Assembly (NCBI GenBank): GCA_029251375.1
Contig: JAQXDL010000008.1
Span: 35,019 to 99,018 of the forward strand
DNA length: 64,000 bases
Reading direction: 5' to 3'
Source of the DNA: Pseudomonadales bacterium
GTDB taxonomy: Bacteria; Pseudomonadota; Gammaproteobacteria; Pseudomonadales; Azotimanducaceae
This document shows positions 27,171-35,981 of this stretch, in pieces. The notes beneath the pieces were generated by a model that was not told the origin of the DNA, did no database searches, and worked only from the letters and a program-made list of their open reading frames with translations. Position 1 is the stretch's first letter. Each line of letters starts with the position of its first letter. The position numbers were made by a program, and so were the translations under genes.

Positions 27171-28388
27171 GTGTTGCGCGCTCGAACCCACTTTGATTTG
27201 AGATCCACCCTTACCGTGAGCATGGCACTATCGCTAATGTTCTGCACGTCAGATTCTTGCGCAGATGTTAATTTTTCAGGTTACGCAAAAAACTACTCCA
27301 TCTATCAGGAGAAAATCGATAACGAGTTGTTCCAATTTGATGACCTGTTCAGCACCCAGACGAGCTCTCGCTTGTTGCTAGACGGCTTCGATGAAAAATT
27401 TACGTGGCAACTACATTACGAAATAGGTCTTGAAACTAACTCCCATCGGCAGGCTTTAGATGACCAATTGTTCAACAGCAATCGACAAAACTACCGGCTA
27501 ACAGATATCGAACGCACAATTGGACCCAAGAATGAGAAAAATCGAGTGGTCCAAAACCTTGATCGCATCAATATGCAATTTAACGTTGGCAACGGTGATC
27601 TGACGATCGGCCGTCAGGCAATCACTTTCGGTGCCGCCAGAGCAATCAACCCAACCGATGTTTTCTTGCCCTTTGATGTGACCGCGCTTAATACCGAATA
27701 CCGCATCGGTATTGATGCTATCCGCTATCAAAAACCGTTAGGACAGTTAAGCGAGATCGACGTCGGTGTTGTCTTCGGAGAGGATGGCAAGGCTGAAAAC
27801 TCAGCAGCCTTCTTACAATACCAAACCAATGTTTCCGGCTCCGATTATCAAGTCACAGCAATTCGTTTTGCAGAACAGAATTTACTTGGCTTTGGTATTC
27901 AGTCATCAGTCGGTGACTTCGGTACCTGGCTCGAGTTCGCAGCAGTTCAAGGAGACGTTGACTACAACAGGGCGTCGATTGGCACAGACTATGCCATTTC
28001 CGAGAATCTCTTTTTCATGGTCGAATACCACTACAATGGCGCGGGGTCAGAGGATACAGCTGATTATATTTTTGAGCAGTTCACCAAGCCTTATGAGGCT
28101 GGCGGTGTATTTCTACTCGGCCAAGATTATCTGATACCGTCGCTAAGCTGGCAAAAATCCGCATTGACCACGGTCAGCCTGCAGACCCTTGTCAACCTAA
28201 ATGACCAGTCAGCCTTTACTAGCCTTAGTATCGATCGAAGTATCTCTGAGAATTTTTATATGGGTTTGTCCATATATCTGTTTACTGGCGATGATATCTC
28301 GCAGGACATTTTAGGCTTGCCGACCCTAAACTCTGAGTACGGCGCCAGCCCGAGCCAGATATTTTTGAACTTTAGATACTATTTTTAA
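27171..28388 (+). CDS. Putative outer-membrane beta-barrel protein of the LolA/FtsX operon
   Basis: A 405-residue protein with a long signal peptide ending near SCA, starting GTG (or the adjacent TTG) three bases after the ATPase gene. It has alternating-polarity strands throughout and a terminal aromatic (FLNFRYYF), as expected for a BAM-inserted barrel. GRQAITFGAARAINPTDVF near 145 resembles DUF1302/alginate-export-type porin-like barrels. It closes the operon, so the set LolA-like, two permeases, ATPase and barrel spans the whole envelope. I infer a role in delivering or receiving the transported lipid or a hydrophobic compound at the outer membrane. Confidence 0.72.
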   Translation: MLRARTHFDLRSTLTVSMALSLMFCTSDSCADVNFSGYAKNYSIYQEKIDNELFQFDDLFSTQTSSRLLLDGFDEKFTWQLHYEIGLETNSHRQALDDQLFNSNRQNYRLTDIERTIGPKNEKNRVVQNLDRINMQFNVGNGDLTIGRQAITFGAARAINPTDVFLPFDVTALNTEYRIGIDAIRYQKPLGQLSEIDVGVVFGEDGKAENSAAFLQYQTNVSGSDYQVTAIRFAEQNLLGFGIQSSVGDFGTWLEFAAVQGDVDYNRASIGTDYAISENLFFMVEYHYNGAGSEDTADYIFEQFTKPYEAGGVFLLGQDYLIPSLSWQKSALTTVSLQTLVNLNDQSAFTSLSIDRSISENFYMGLSIYLFTGDDISQDILGLPTLNSEYGASPSQIFLNFRYYF

Positions 28389-28421
28389 CAAATATTTTTA
28401 GCTTCTGATTTTAACAATCAC

Positions 28422-28445
28422 TTTCTAGCCTCTATGGGTTAGAAA
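28422..28445. terminator. Hairpin between convergent genes
   Basis: TTTCTAGCC at 28422-28430 pairs with GGTTAGAAA at 28437-28445 (one G-U pair) across a six-base loop, in the gap between the barrel gene and the convergent 804-residue gene. The T-run after it is weak, so a bidirectional terminator is only plausible. Confidence 0.4.
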
Positions 28446-28450
28446 AGTCT

Positions 28451-30865
28451 TTATATGCTACTTTTCGCCAGCACCGACTCCGGCAAGTGATTTTCTATGA
28501 CCCGTTTGATTTCAGTGATTTCCGTGTCGATAGGTTCTTTGACGACTATCTCCGTCATGTATTCAACCGTCTCCCTCGCCTCTTTTATCCAAAGTGCTCT
28601 AGCTTGATTAAGCGCGACCAGTCCACGTGCGATCGCTTTTGATCGACCCGACAGGGACTCGGATAATGTTAATGCATCTTTGAATTGTTGCTCAGCGGTC
28701 GCAACATCACCGAATCTTGCATACAGTCGAGCAAACAAACTCTGCAACACAATTCTTTGTTTGTCGTTGTCAATCAACCTGACCTGATCATTGTAAATAC
28801 CTAAAAGTGCAATCGCCCTATCAGCGTCGTCCTCATAGTAGGTATAGGTAATCAACCTTGCTATCAGTCGTGTTTTTTCGACTTGATCGGAAATAGACTC
28901 AATCAATCGTCGTGCTTGATAGGGCTTAGATTGTGTAATAAGTGTTTCAGCTAAGCGTCCCGCTAGCTGATCTCGCGCTTTATCAGCGCCCGCGTTGGCA
29001 ATTGAAATCATCGCGCCATCAAAGTCACCGGTATAGAGCTGCGCTGCTGCGATTTGTCCAAACACACGGGACCTCTCAGCCCCTTGTAGCCGAGTCGCTG
29101 CAATTAGCTGAGATTCAGTCAGTATTTCACTTGCCAGAGTGGTGTTTCGAGCGTCGTAATAACGTTGCGCAATCAGCGTAAAGGCATTTATTCGATTGGC
29201 AATATCGCGTTCTCTACCAGCGAACTTCATCGCATTAGTAAAATTTTGTTTTGCCAGCGCATGATTTCCTTGCTGCAGGTTGGCAAGCGCGATTCGGGAG
29301 GAAATGATTGCTTGGTCAGCAGGGCTATTGGTCTTATCGAGTAGATCTTCAACACTCATCAATGAATTCATAGGCTCATCTAAGGCACCGTATACAGCGA
29401 GCATTTCCCCCAATGACAACATGAGCCTTACTTCTGTATCGGTATCGACCAGCTTCTTAGCTACATTTCTAATCTTCATTTTGTCTGCGCGCAAATTTCT
29501 TTCTGGGTCTTGGCTTACGAGGTACGCCAATATGTCGCCCATTGCTCTTATCTTCAAAAGAGGGTTTTTAATTTGATTGGACAGCTCTGATGCGTAACTG
29601 ACTAATCCGTCGTCGAGGTGCCCGTTAACATAACTGACGAGAAAAAGGTCCCACTCGTAGTCGGTTGAAAGGGCCTTCATCAAACCAACCATCATTGAGC
29701 CATCGAGCCTATCAATTCGCTCAACAAGAATGTCCGCACCATTAGGATTGTCCGGATCTGGAAACGGCACCTTTTTACTGATCATATTTAAGAGTTGATC
29801 CTGACCACTCTCTTCGCTTGGGCCAGCAATTTTTCCCAAGGACTCATCGGAGAACAAATTAACGCCGGGCAGGCCTCTAATACCGCCCAAAGTACCTGCG
29901 TTTATCGTCACCGGCGCCGCCCCACCAGGTACCTCTTTACTACGCGCACTAAGTGCTTGGTAATTGAGCGCAGCAGAAACAAATTCACTGGAACCTGCGC
30001 CTTTCATCATATTCTCAGTCTGAGAAATCATCTCTTGCTTGCTACCAGCACCGATACCCTGAATCAACTGCGTTGCAGTCGCCAACTCCGACAACATTTG
30101 ACCGTTGCCGTTTTGCTCGAGGCCGACAGCGTTTGCCAGTAGCGGTGCCAGTTGTTGTACTTCCTGCGAAGCGGGTTTTGCTTTAACCGCTTGTTGCTCT
30201 ATATCATTAAAATACTGACTGACGAAAAAGTTAATCGATAGCGATAGACTGATAAGCAACGATGCAAACACGGTCGAAAGTGATATGGGGTGACCAGAAT
30301 AAAAGGTCCAGAAACGACTTGGTGGTTTAATGCCCAACTCAAGCATAATCTCTCGCTCAAGAGCTCTGATCCTCTCAAGTTCCTGTTCTTTCTTTTGTTG
30401 CTCACTTTCACCCTCGTCCTGAAAGCGTGCATCCCTTAGAAGCCGACGTCGAATCTCTTCTTTTTCAGCCTCACGTAATTGCTTCTCCTCCCATTTATCA
30501 AGCACAAGACCGCATTCAGGACAGTCCTCAAATTCGGTTCCGGCGGCCAATTCTTCTTCATATTCACAGGAAGGACATTGAAACTCAAAAATATTGGCAG
30601 GTTTCGGTACTAAACTGAGGTTGGGGTTCTCGGAGCTAGGCTGCAGATTACAGTTTCCACCGCATTGAGTGATGGCTTGCATATAACGATCTGCGACATC
30701 GTAAGATGCACCCTTCAGTAACAAGGTCGGCTTACCCGCACTAAACCATGCATCAACCTTACTCGCATCAATCTTTAATGCTGATGTAAGTTTAGATTTC
30801 ACCTCTGCCTCATCGTCACCGGCTTGGACGGTGGGAAAGAAGATTAGATTATATGTTTCAGACAT
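28451..30865 (-). CDS. Zinc-ribbon membrane protein with long helical-repeat domain, unknown
   Basis: An 804-residue protein I do not recognise. Residues 1-85 form a small alpha/beta domain ending in CGGNC; residues about 95-122 hold a four-Cys zinc ribbon (CPSC then CPEC); a charged coiled coil spans about 125-180; one transmembrane helix lies at about 190-215. The remaining 580 residues are mostly helical, Ala/Leu rich, with TPR-like spacing (for example ALANLQQGNHALAKQNFTNA). The N-terminus is therefore probably cytoplasmic and the repeats periplasmic. It may scaffold protein interactions across the inner membrane. It stands alone with three inverted repeats upstream. Confidence 0.6.
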   Translation of the reverse strand: MSETYNLIFFPTVQAGDDEAEVKSKLTSALKIDASKVDAWFSAGKPTLLLKGASYDVADRYMQAITQCGGNCNLQPSSENPNLSLVPKPANIFEFQCPSCEYEEELAAGTEFEDCPECGLVLDKWEEKQLREAEKEEIRRRLLRDARFQDEGESEQQKKEQELERIRALEREIMLELGIKPPSRFWTFYSGHPISLSTVFASLLISLSLSINFFVSQYFNDIEQQAVKAKPASQEVQQLAPLLANAVGLEQNGNGQMLSELATATQLIQGIGAGSKQEMISQTENMMKGAGSSEFVSAALNYQALSARSKEVPGGAAPVTINAGTLGGIRGLPGVNLFSDESLGKIAGPSEESGQDQLLNMISKKVPFPDPDNPNGADILVERIDRLDGSMMVGLMKALSTDYEWDLFLVSYVNGHLDDGLVSYASELSNQIKNPLLKIRAMGDILAYLVSQDPERNLRADKMKIRNVAKKLVDTDTEVRLMLSLGEMLAVYGALDEPMNSLMSVEDLLDKTNSPADQAIISSRIALANLQQGNHALAKQNFTNAMKFAGRERDIANRINAFTLIAQRYYDARNTTLASEILTESQLIAATRLQGAERSRVFGQIAAAQLYTGDFDGAMISIANAGADKARDQLAGRLAETLITQSKPYQARRLIESISDQVEKTRLIARLITYTYYEDDADRAIALLGIYNDQVRLIDNDKQRIVLQSLFARLYARFGDVATAEQQFKDALTLSESLSGRSKAIARGLVALNQARALWIKEARETVEYMTEIVVKEPIDTEITEIKRVIENHLPESVLAKSSI

Positions 30866-30952
30866 AATATTCCGCTAGGCACTTTCGTTCTTCATAGGGT
30901 CTTGGTTTGTCGCATGAGCGCTTTTCAAGACCGATTGTCTAAAGTTTAACGT

Positions 30953-30980
30953 AGCCGGGCACCATATTGCATGCCCGGTT
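30953..30980. promoter_or_regulatory. Inverted repeat GCCGGGCA/TGCCCGGT
   Basis: A seven-pair perfect stem CCGGGCA/TGCCCGG (30955-30961 with 30972-30978), extended by a G-U and an A-T pair, with a ten-base loop. It lies about 90 bases upstream of the 804-residue gene. The GC-rich stem could be a terminator or a leader hairpin. Confidence 0.4.
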
Positions 30981-31021
30981 AATCACTTCTTTTAATGACA
31001 TCTATCAACAAGATATTTCAA

Positions 31022-31044
31022 CGACATGTCTGACCAACATGTCG
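31022..31044. promoter_or_regulatory. Operator-like dyad CGACATGT-N7-ACATGTCG
   Basis: Perfect eight-base arms at 31022-31029 and 31037-31044 with a seven-base spacer. This size suits a dimeric regulator. It lies about 160-180 bases upstream of the 804-residue gene; no regulator gene is adjacent. Confidence 0.4.
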
Positions 31045-31122
31045 AATAGGTTAGTGACACAGTAGAAAATAGAGCTGGAAGTAAAAATGACCGAGGGACG
31101 ATCTCATCGTAAGGTACCGACC

Positions 31123-31147
31123 GGCAACCGTTGATTGAGCGGTTGCC
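31123..31147. terminator. Hairpin GGCAACCG/CGGTTGCC downstream of an enoyl-CoA hydratase
   Basis: A perfect eight-pair stem with a nine-base loop, about 85 bases past the minus-strand hydratase stop. No clear T-run follows, so termination is inferred from position only. Confidence 0.35.
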
Positions 31148-31229
31148 TGACCAAAAAACTCTCGCATATGCAGGATAGTGTCAAGCAACCGACGCTGAGT
31201 GACGCTTGGTGGACGAGAACGCTCGTTAG

Positions 31230-32048
31230 TTAGTGACCTTTAAAGTTAGGCGCACGCTTCTCGGCAAAAGCTTTCCTGCCTTCTTTATAATCCTCGCTAT
31301 CAAAGCAAGCGTCTACCAACTGGGCGACTTCTGTTGCTGCTTCACCATCACGCTCAAGTTGCGAGTATTTTTCAAAGGTATTCACAGCTGCTTTTGCAGC
31401 ACGAACCGTCAATGGCGCGTTCGCCGCAATTTTTGCCACATAGGCATCCACGGCCGATTCAATATCATTTTCATCAACAACAAAATTGATAAGTCCCATA
31501 CTCAATGCTTCATCAGCTGGCATAAAGCGGGCTGTCATCATGATATCTCGTGCTCTTGATGGACCGACCAGACGAGCAAGCTTGGCAAGCCCAGCGTACT
31601 CATATCCTAAACCCAGCTTTGCAGCCGGCACACCGAAGCTCGATCGAGGTGTCGCAAACCTAACGTCTGCATTCAATGAAATGGCTAGCCCACCACCGAT
31701 ACAAAAACCATCAATCATGGCAATTAGCGGTTTTGAAATTTTACCTAGCCAAAAATTCCCACGCCCCGCCACCTCACCGTATTCGGCTCGTTGCTGTGCA
31801 TTTGATCGATGTTTATCAAATTCAGAAATATCCGCACCGGAGGCAAACGCCTTTCCACCCGCTCCAGTCATCACCACAACTCTGATACTGTCGTCCCGCT
31901 CAAACTGTTCTAGGGCATCGCTGATACCCTGCCACATTTCAAGAGAAACGGCATTGCGCTTTTCGGGTTGATTAAATGTTAGCCATCCAACATTTTCATC
32001 TTTTTCAGCAATCATTTTCTCGGTGTTCAGCACTAATTTTTTTCGCAT
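31230..32048 (-). CDS. Enoyl-CoA hydratase/isomerase family protein
   Basis: A 272-residue crotonase. First oxyanion-hole segment GAGGKAFASGADISEF near residues 62-77; second MIDGFCIGGGLAISLNADVRFA near 110-131; the position of the usual second catalytic Glu is in KLGLGYEYAGLAKLARLVG. A conserved FAEKRAPNFKG closes it. It is probably an enoyl-CoA hydratase of fatty-acid or side-chain beta-oxidation. An internal ATG twelve codons in is an alternative start. Confidence 0.83.
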   Translation of the reverse strand: MRKKLVLNTEKMIAEKDENVGWLTFNQPEKRNAVSLEMWQGISDALEQFERDDSIRVVVMTGAGGKAFASGADISEFDKHRSNAQQRAEYGEVAGRGNFWLGKISKPLIAMIDGFCIGGGLAISLNADVRFATPRSSFGVPAAKLGLGYEYAGLAKLARLVGPSRARDIMMTARFMPADEALSMGLINFVVDENDIESAVDAYVAKIAANAPLTVRAAKAAVNTFEKYSQLERDGEAATEVAQLVDACFDSEDYKEGRKAFAEKRAPNFKGH

Positions 32049-32200
32049 TTTTCGTCATTACTCTGAGATTTAGTTGATATGAAAAGCCGCTTTCGGCCTT
32101 TAATCGAAAAGTTAATCACCTAATTGACCGGTTCGTCGCTTCATTTAGCTGGGATTCAAAAAATGTTTTAAGAATAGCTGCCCATAAAAAGCAAACCGAT

Positions 32201-32605
32201 TCAGAATGTCCGACCCTCGACGATTTTGTCGTATTCAGCTTCATTGGGTTGCCACAATTCTATCAGGTTTCCTTCGGGGTCCGAGACATGAGCAAAAATA
32301 CCGTACACTTCTTTCTGAACCTCTCCAACCAAAGTGATGCCCGACGACGCTAGTTCCGCCAGCAACGCCTCAAGGTTATCAACCCGATAATTCACCATCA
32401 TTTGACCGGGAAAGTAAGTTGAATCCCTCTGAAAGGGACTCCATTGTAAATAACTGCGTACCTCAGGGTTTGATTCTAGTCGCGAAATAAAATTGGTGCC
32501 GTAGTCATCGGTGTTTAACCCAAGGTGCTCTCGGTACCAATGTCTTTGCTTCTGTGGGTCATCGCACTTGAAGAAAACGCCACCCACACCAACGACTCTT
32601 GCCAT
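32201..32605 (-). CDS. VOC-family protein (small, single domain)
   Basis: A 134-residue VOC protein. It opens VVGVGGVFFKCDDPQKQRHWYREHLGLN and ends VSDPEGNLIELWQPNE, with a Glu in the last strand as metal ligand. Members include glyoxalase I-like and lyase enzymes. GAGG lies just before the ATG. It is short and lone; the substrate is unknown. Confidence 0.8.
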   Translation of the reverse strand: MARVVGVGGVFFKCDDPQKQRHWYREHLGLNTDDYGTNFISRLESNPEVRSYLQWSPFQRDSTYFPGQMMVNYRVDNLEALLAELASSGITLVGEVQKEVYGIFAHVSDPEGNLIELWQPNEAEYDKIVEGRTF

Positions 32606-32659
32606 CTGAAACCTCTATTTATTTGATAACAGTTTGGCTGATACTATCAGTCACTTGGA

Positions 32660-33205
32660 TTAGCCGCGAGCGGGAGGCTTTGATCCAAGATGATAGATCC
32701 AGAACCCGTCTGGAACGGCTTCGAGCTCACCTTCTTTGTATTTTTCCCAACGATACCGCCAAATCCGATCAATCGCGCCGGGATCAGACATCCGCGATAC
32801 CTTGACAGGATAAAGTGTCTCGCCAATCTTAACTCTTGCCATTGAATCTTCAGCAACAAGGCTTGACCATGTTTTACCTTCACAATCCGAGCACCCGACA
32901 AACAGCTGCTTGCCGACTGTCCAACAATTGATATTGACCGAATGCGGATCATCGCCATTAACTTCAAGCGCGCAAGACTCAACATCATCTACAAACCGGA
33001 AATCGGCGATCACATCAGACTTAACTTCGCCTGTTAAACTGGTCCCCGCGATGGGTCCACAAGGTCCAAAACCGAAAAGAACTGGCGTGATCAACGCAAT
33101 TACAGTTCGAAGATTTCTTCCGCTGCACTTTTTCTTCATGTTCAATACCATGATATCCAACCTTGCTGCAGTCGCAATTACTTCGCGCATTACCCTATCA
33201 CTCAT
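32660..33205 (-). CDS. Membrane-anchored FMN-binding split-barrel-like protein
   Basis: A 181-residue protein. The start at 33205 is supported by GGGAGAAG just upstream; a later ATG at 33139 is possible. One hydrophobic helix (about residues 34-50) near the N-terminus anchors or exports it. The rest (residues 60-165) has the order of strands seen in PNPOx/FMN split-barrel proteins: HSVNINCWTVGKQLFVGCSD, then KTWSSLVAEDSMARVKIGETLYPVKVSRM. Catalytic residues are not identifiable and cofactor binding is inference. Confidence 0.5.
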   Translation of the reverse strand: MSDRVMREVIATAARLDIMVLNMKKKCSGRNLRTVIALITPVLFGFGPCGPIAGTSLTGEVKSDVIADFRFVDDVESCALEVNGDDPHSVNINCWTVGKQLFVGCSDCEGKTWSSLVAEDSMARVKIGETLYPVKVSRMSDPGAIDRIWRYRWEKYKEGELEAVPDGFWIYHLGSKPPARG

Positions 33206-33446
33206 CTAACTTCTCCCTGTGATCACTTCGCAGACTCTATTCATTTTATCCGATGCCTCACCCTTCAAATTGTAGGTCACCGGATCATGACACCACCAGC
33301 ACAACAGATAGGCAAACCAACGGCCATCGAACAAGTATGCGATCCAATTTCTTTCTTAAATACTAACTGACGATACAACGTCAGTAAATTTCCAAGCTAC
33401 CAAAGCTAATCGTGCGCTGCCAACCCTGACTGACGATCGCGATACT

Positions 33447-34325
33447 TTACGAGACAAGCTCGGCATTAATCGATGACCAAAAAGCCCTAACAATCGGCGA
33501 ACGACTTAAATGTCTATCGGTCGTACAAAACCCAACGTGGAATGCCTCAGGCTTTGGTCCCTGCGGGACGATCTGAATCTGGTCAATCAAAGGACTATTA
33601 TCCATCACCAGCCCAGGCACAAAACCCACACCACAGCCTAACGCAACGAGGGATAAGATCGCCTCATTGCCTGAGACTTCGCTGTAGATATTAGGTTTGA
33701 TCTTATTTTCACGGAACCAAGCATCAATGTTATCCCGCACTTGGCCAAAAGCTGGCAACACTAAAGGTACTTTCGACCAGTCAATAATGGATTGGGTAAA
33801 GAACTGATTAGCGACCGGGGCAACGGTCAATATGGGTGTTGAAGTAATGATTTTCTTAGCGAGACCTTCTGAGGCAGTTTTGCTTAATGCGGCAACGACA
33901 ACATCACAACCGTCATGAAGTGACTGCAACGCGTCAACCGCATAGCCTGTATCAAGTTGGATATGGATTTCAGGATAGTCGAGTCGAAACTGCGTCAGCA
34001 CTTTGGGTAAAATCGTTTGACTGGCTGTAACCGACGCGAATAGTCGGAAACTGCCCGATAACAGCTCACTCGCTTCGCCCATTTGGGTTTTTGCCTGCGC
34101 TAATTGCTGCAGGGTTTCCTGCGCAAACACCCGCAGTATCTCCCCTTGTGGTGTCAATTCAACGGTCCGATTATCACGAATAAAAAGTGTTTGTGAGATC
34201 TCTGCTTCGAGTTTTTGAACAAGCCGACTCAAGGCAGAAGCACTTAAATGGAATTCGTCACTGGTACGCCCAAAATGTAGGTTGCGACACAGTCCCAGGT
34301 ATATTTCTAATGTATGTGTATCCAT
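33447..34325 (-). CDS. LysR-family transcriptional regulator, IlvY-like
   Basis: About 292 residues from the ATG at 34325. The N-terminal helix-turn-helix (residues 1-62) includes NLHFGRTSDEFHLSASALSR and VQKLEAEISQTLFIRD, close to IlvY. The effector domain follows, ending in GCGVGFVPGLVMDNSPL. IlvY controls ilvC with acetolactate-type effectors. Here it diverges from a MetX-family gene, so it probably regulates that gene in response to an amino-acid precursor. The 210-base intergenic region is AT-rich but no clear T-N11-A box was assigned. Confidence 0.85.
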   Translation of the reverse strand: MDTHTLEIYLGLCRNLHFGRTSDEFHLSASALSRLVQKLEAEISQTLFIRDNRTVELTPQGEILRVFAQETLQQLAQAKTQMGEASELLSGSFRLFASVTASQTILPKVLTQFRLDYPEIHIQLDTGYAVDALQSLHDGCDVVVAALSKTASEGLAKKIITSTPILTVAPVANQFFTQSIIDWSKVPLVLPAFGQVRDNIDAWFRENKIKPNIYSEVSGNEAILSLVALGCGVGFVPGLVMDNSPLIDQIQIVPQGPKPEAFHVGFCTTDRHLSRSPIVRAFWSSINAELVS

Positions 34326-34535
34326 GACAAATCGCTGCTTGTAGCTCCTAGTCTTTATTGTTTGCTCTGGCAATTGGACACATCGCGAGATCGCGCCTCG
34401 CCTGTGAAGTGCTGCCCCGATATTAGGTTCTATTCCGCAACATCTTATGCATTCTTTATAACATTAGATTATATACTGGTTTTCAGGCTCGTAAGCCTTC
34501 AAAATGGCGAAAACTATTTTGAATATTTAGCATCT

Positions 34536-35675
34536 ATGACAAGCGCACGAAAGTTCCATCAGATTGAAGGCATCTTTAGAATGCAACACGGTTCTTTAAA
34601 GGACCCCGTTGTCGCCTATGAAACTTGGGGCGAGCTAAATTTTCAAAAAGATAACGCCATTTTGATATTTACTGGCCTTAGCCCCTCAGCCCATGCTGCT
34701 TCATCTGACCTAGATTCGAGCCACGGTTGGTGGGAACCCATGGTTGGACCAGGAAGACCCATAGACACCAGTAAGTATTTTGTCATTTGCGTCAATTCCC
34801 TCGGCAGTTGCTTTGGTTCGACTGGCCCGTCCAGCATTGATCCGGCAACGGACAAACCCTATGGCGTCAATTTCCCCGTTCTAACCTTGGAAGATATTGC
34901 GCGCGGTGGCCACGAAGTCATCAGCTCACTCGGTCTGACCCAGCTTCACTCCGTTATCGGCGCTTCAATGGGTGGTATGACAGCCTTAGCCTTCTCTATT
35001 CTCTACCCCGCTGCGGCCAAGGCATTGGTCAGCATCTCTTCCTCAGCAAGAGTTTCACCTTATGCTATCGCACTTCGATCACTGCAACGAGAGATGATCC
35101 GCAGCGACCCGATGTGGCGAGAAGGCGATTACAGCAACGATCAACAACCTGTCGTAGGCATGCAGCAGGCCCGAAAACTCGGCATGATCACTTACCGGAG
35201 TCCGGAAGAATTTCAAAAACGATTTGGTCGCGAGTTTGTGTCTGAAGAACGTCAGCAAAATGATATCTTCGGCGTCGATTTTGAGGTGGAGTCTTACCTT
35301 GAAGCGCATGCAGCAAAATTTACCGGTACGTTCGATGCTAATTGTTATCTCTATTTATCACGCGCGATGGATTTGTTCGATGTCGCCGATCATGGCGGCT
35401 CGCTTGATCAAGGTTTATCACGGGTTGGTGCAGATCGAGCGCTGGTCATCGGCGTTGAGACAGACGTGCTATTCCCCATCGATCAACAAAGAGAACTCGC
35501 AGAGGGACTAAAAAGCAACCAACGCGAAGTACTGTTTCACTCCCTGCCATCATTACAAGGACACGACGCTTTTCTTGTTGATATGGATCGATTCAGACCG
35601 ATTTTGTGCGATTTTTTCAATTGCACTATGAACCAACCTGGCCAGCTAAAGTCGGTTAACCCCTTCCCGTTCTGA
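34536..35675 (+). CDS. MetX-family O-acyltransferase (homoserine/serine acyltransferase)
   Basis: About 379 residues from the ATG at 34536, the normal length for MetX. The alpha/beta-hydrolase core shows the nucleophile elbow GASMGGM with Ser near residue 146, the substrate-binding stretch VNSLGSCFGSTGPSSIDP near 86-103, the Asp in VIGVETDVLFP near 310 and the His in LQGHDAFLVD near 344. Known members transfer acetyl (or succinyl) to homoserine, committing it to methionine, or to serine for cysteine synthesis. Specificity between these cannot be set by eye. It diverges from the IlvY-like regulator. A longer open frame to 34314 overlaps the regulator and is unlikely. Confidence 0.8.
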   Translation: MTSARKFHQIEGIFRMQHGSLKDPVVAYETWGELNFQKDNAILIFTGLSPSAHAASSDLDSSHGWWEPMVGPGRPIDTSKYFVICVNSLGSCFGSTGPSSIDPATDKPYGVNFPVLTLEDIARGGHEVISSLGLTQLHSVIGASMGGMTALAFSILYPAAAKALVSISSSARVSPYAIALRSLQREMIRSDPMWREGDYSNDQQPVVGMQQARKLGMITYRSPEEFQKRFGREFVSEERQQNDIFGVDFEVESYLEAHAAKFTGTFDANCYLYLSRAMDLFDVADHGGSLDQGLSRVGADRALVIGVETDVLFPIDQQRELAEGLKSNQREVLFHSLPSLQGHDAFLVDMDRFRPILCDFFNCTMNQPGQLKSVNPFPF

Positions 35676-35777
35676 GTCTCCCCTAAATGGAATTTTAGCT
35701 ACTAACAAATTCGCGCTACAAACAGATCCTTGAGAAGAAAAAGTTCTTTAGCAAGTTTGAATATCAGGAGTAGGCTT

Positions 35778-35811
35778 CTTAATTATGGAATGGAGACATT
35801 CCATAATTAAG
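35778..35811. repeat. Perfect long palindrome, 15-base arms
   Basis: CTTAATTATGGAATG at 35778-35792 pairs exactly with CATTCCATAATTAAG at 35797-35811 around a GAGA tetraloop. GAGA is a GNRA loop that would stabilise the RNA form. The arms are too long and AT-rich for a usual intrinsic terminator and no T-run follows. Confidence 0.85.
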
Positions 35812-35946
35812 GCGGACACATGAACTCTGCCAGCGTACGAAAGACGCCGAGGTCTGAAAACTCCAAAGGAGTCTCGGAGTCGTGATGCACGCACCCTAGG
35901 ATGTTGACGGGTTATTGAATACGTTCTTTTACCCTACTTCGTTCGG
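35812..35946 (+). ncRNA. Candidate small RNA or metX 3' UTR element
   Basis: Between the palindrome and the terminator at 35947 lie about 135 bases with short complementary blocks and no open frame with a ribosome site. It does not match 6S, 4.5S, tmRNA or RNase P features that I know. It may be the tail of the MetX transcript instead. Confidence 0.3.
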
Positions 35947-35972
35947 AAGCCCAGTTTTTACTGGGCTTTTTT
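35947..35972 (+). terminator. Intrinsic terminator, plus strand
   Basis: AAGCCCAG at 35947-35954 pairs with CTGGGCTT at 35961-35968 around TTTTTA, followed by a T-run. This is a textbook rho-independent terminator for whatever is transcribed rightward from the MetX region. Confidence 0.85.
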
Positions 35973-35981
35973 ATGGCAAAA

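Larger units (their letters stand above)
30866..31229. other. 364-base gap holding three inverted repeats
   Basis: No gene is seen. The gap lies between the enoyl-CoA hydratase stop and the start of the 804-residue protein, both on the minus strand. It contains three perfect inverted repeats, listed separately; one is probably the hydratase terminator and others may control the downstream gene. Confidence 0.5.

Noticed and set aside
34314..34535. Longer start for the MetX-family gene.
   Set aside because: The extension would overlap the divergent LysR start and has no MetX similarity; the ATG at 34536 gives the family length.
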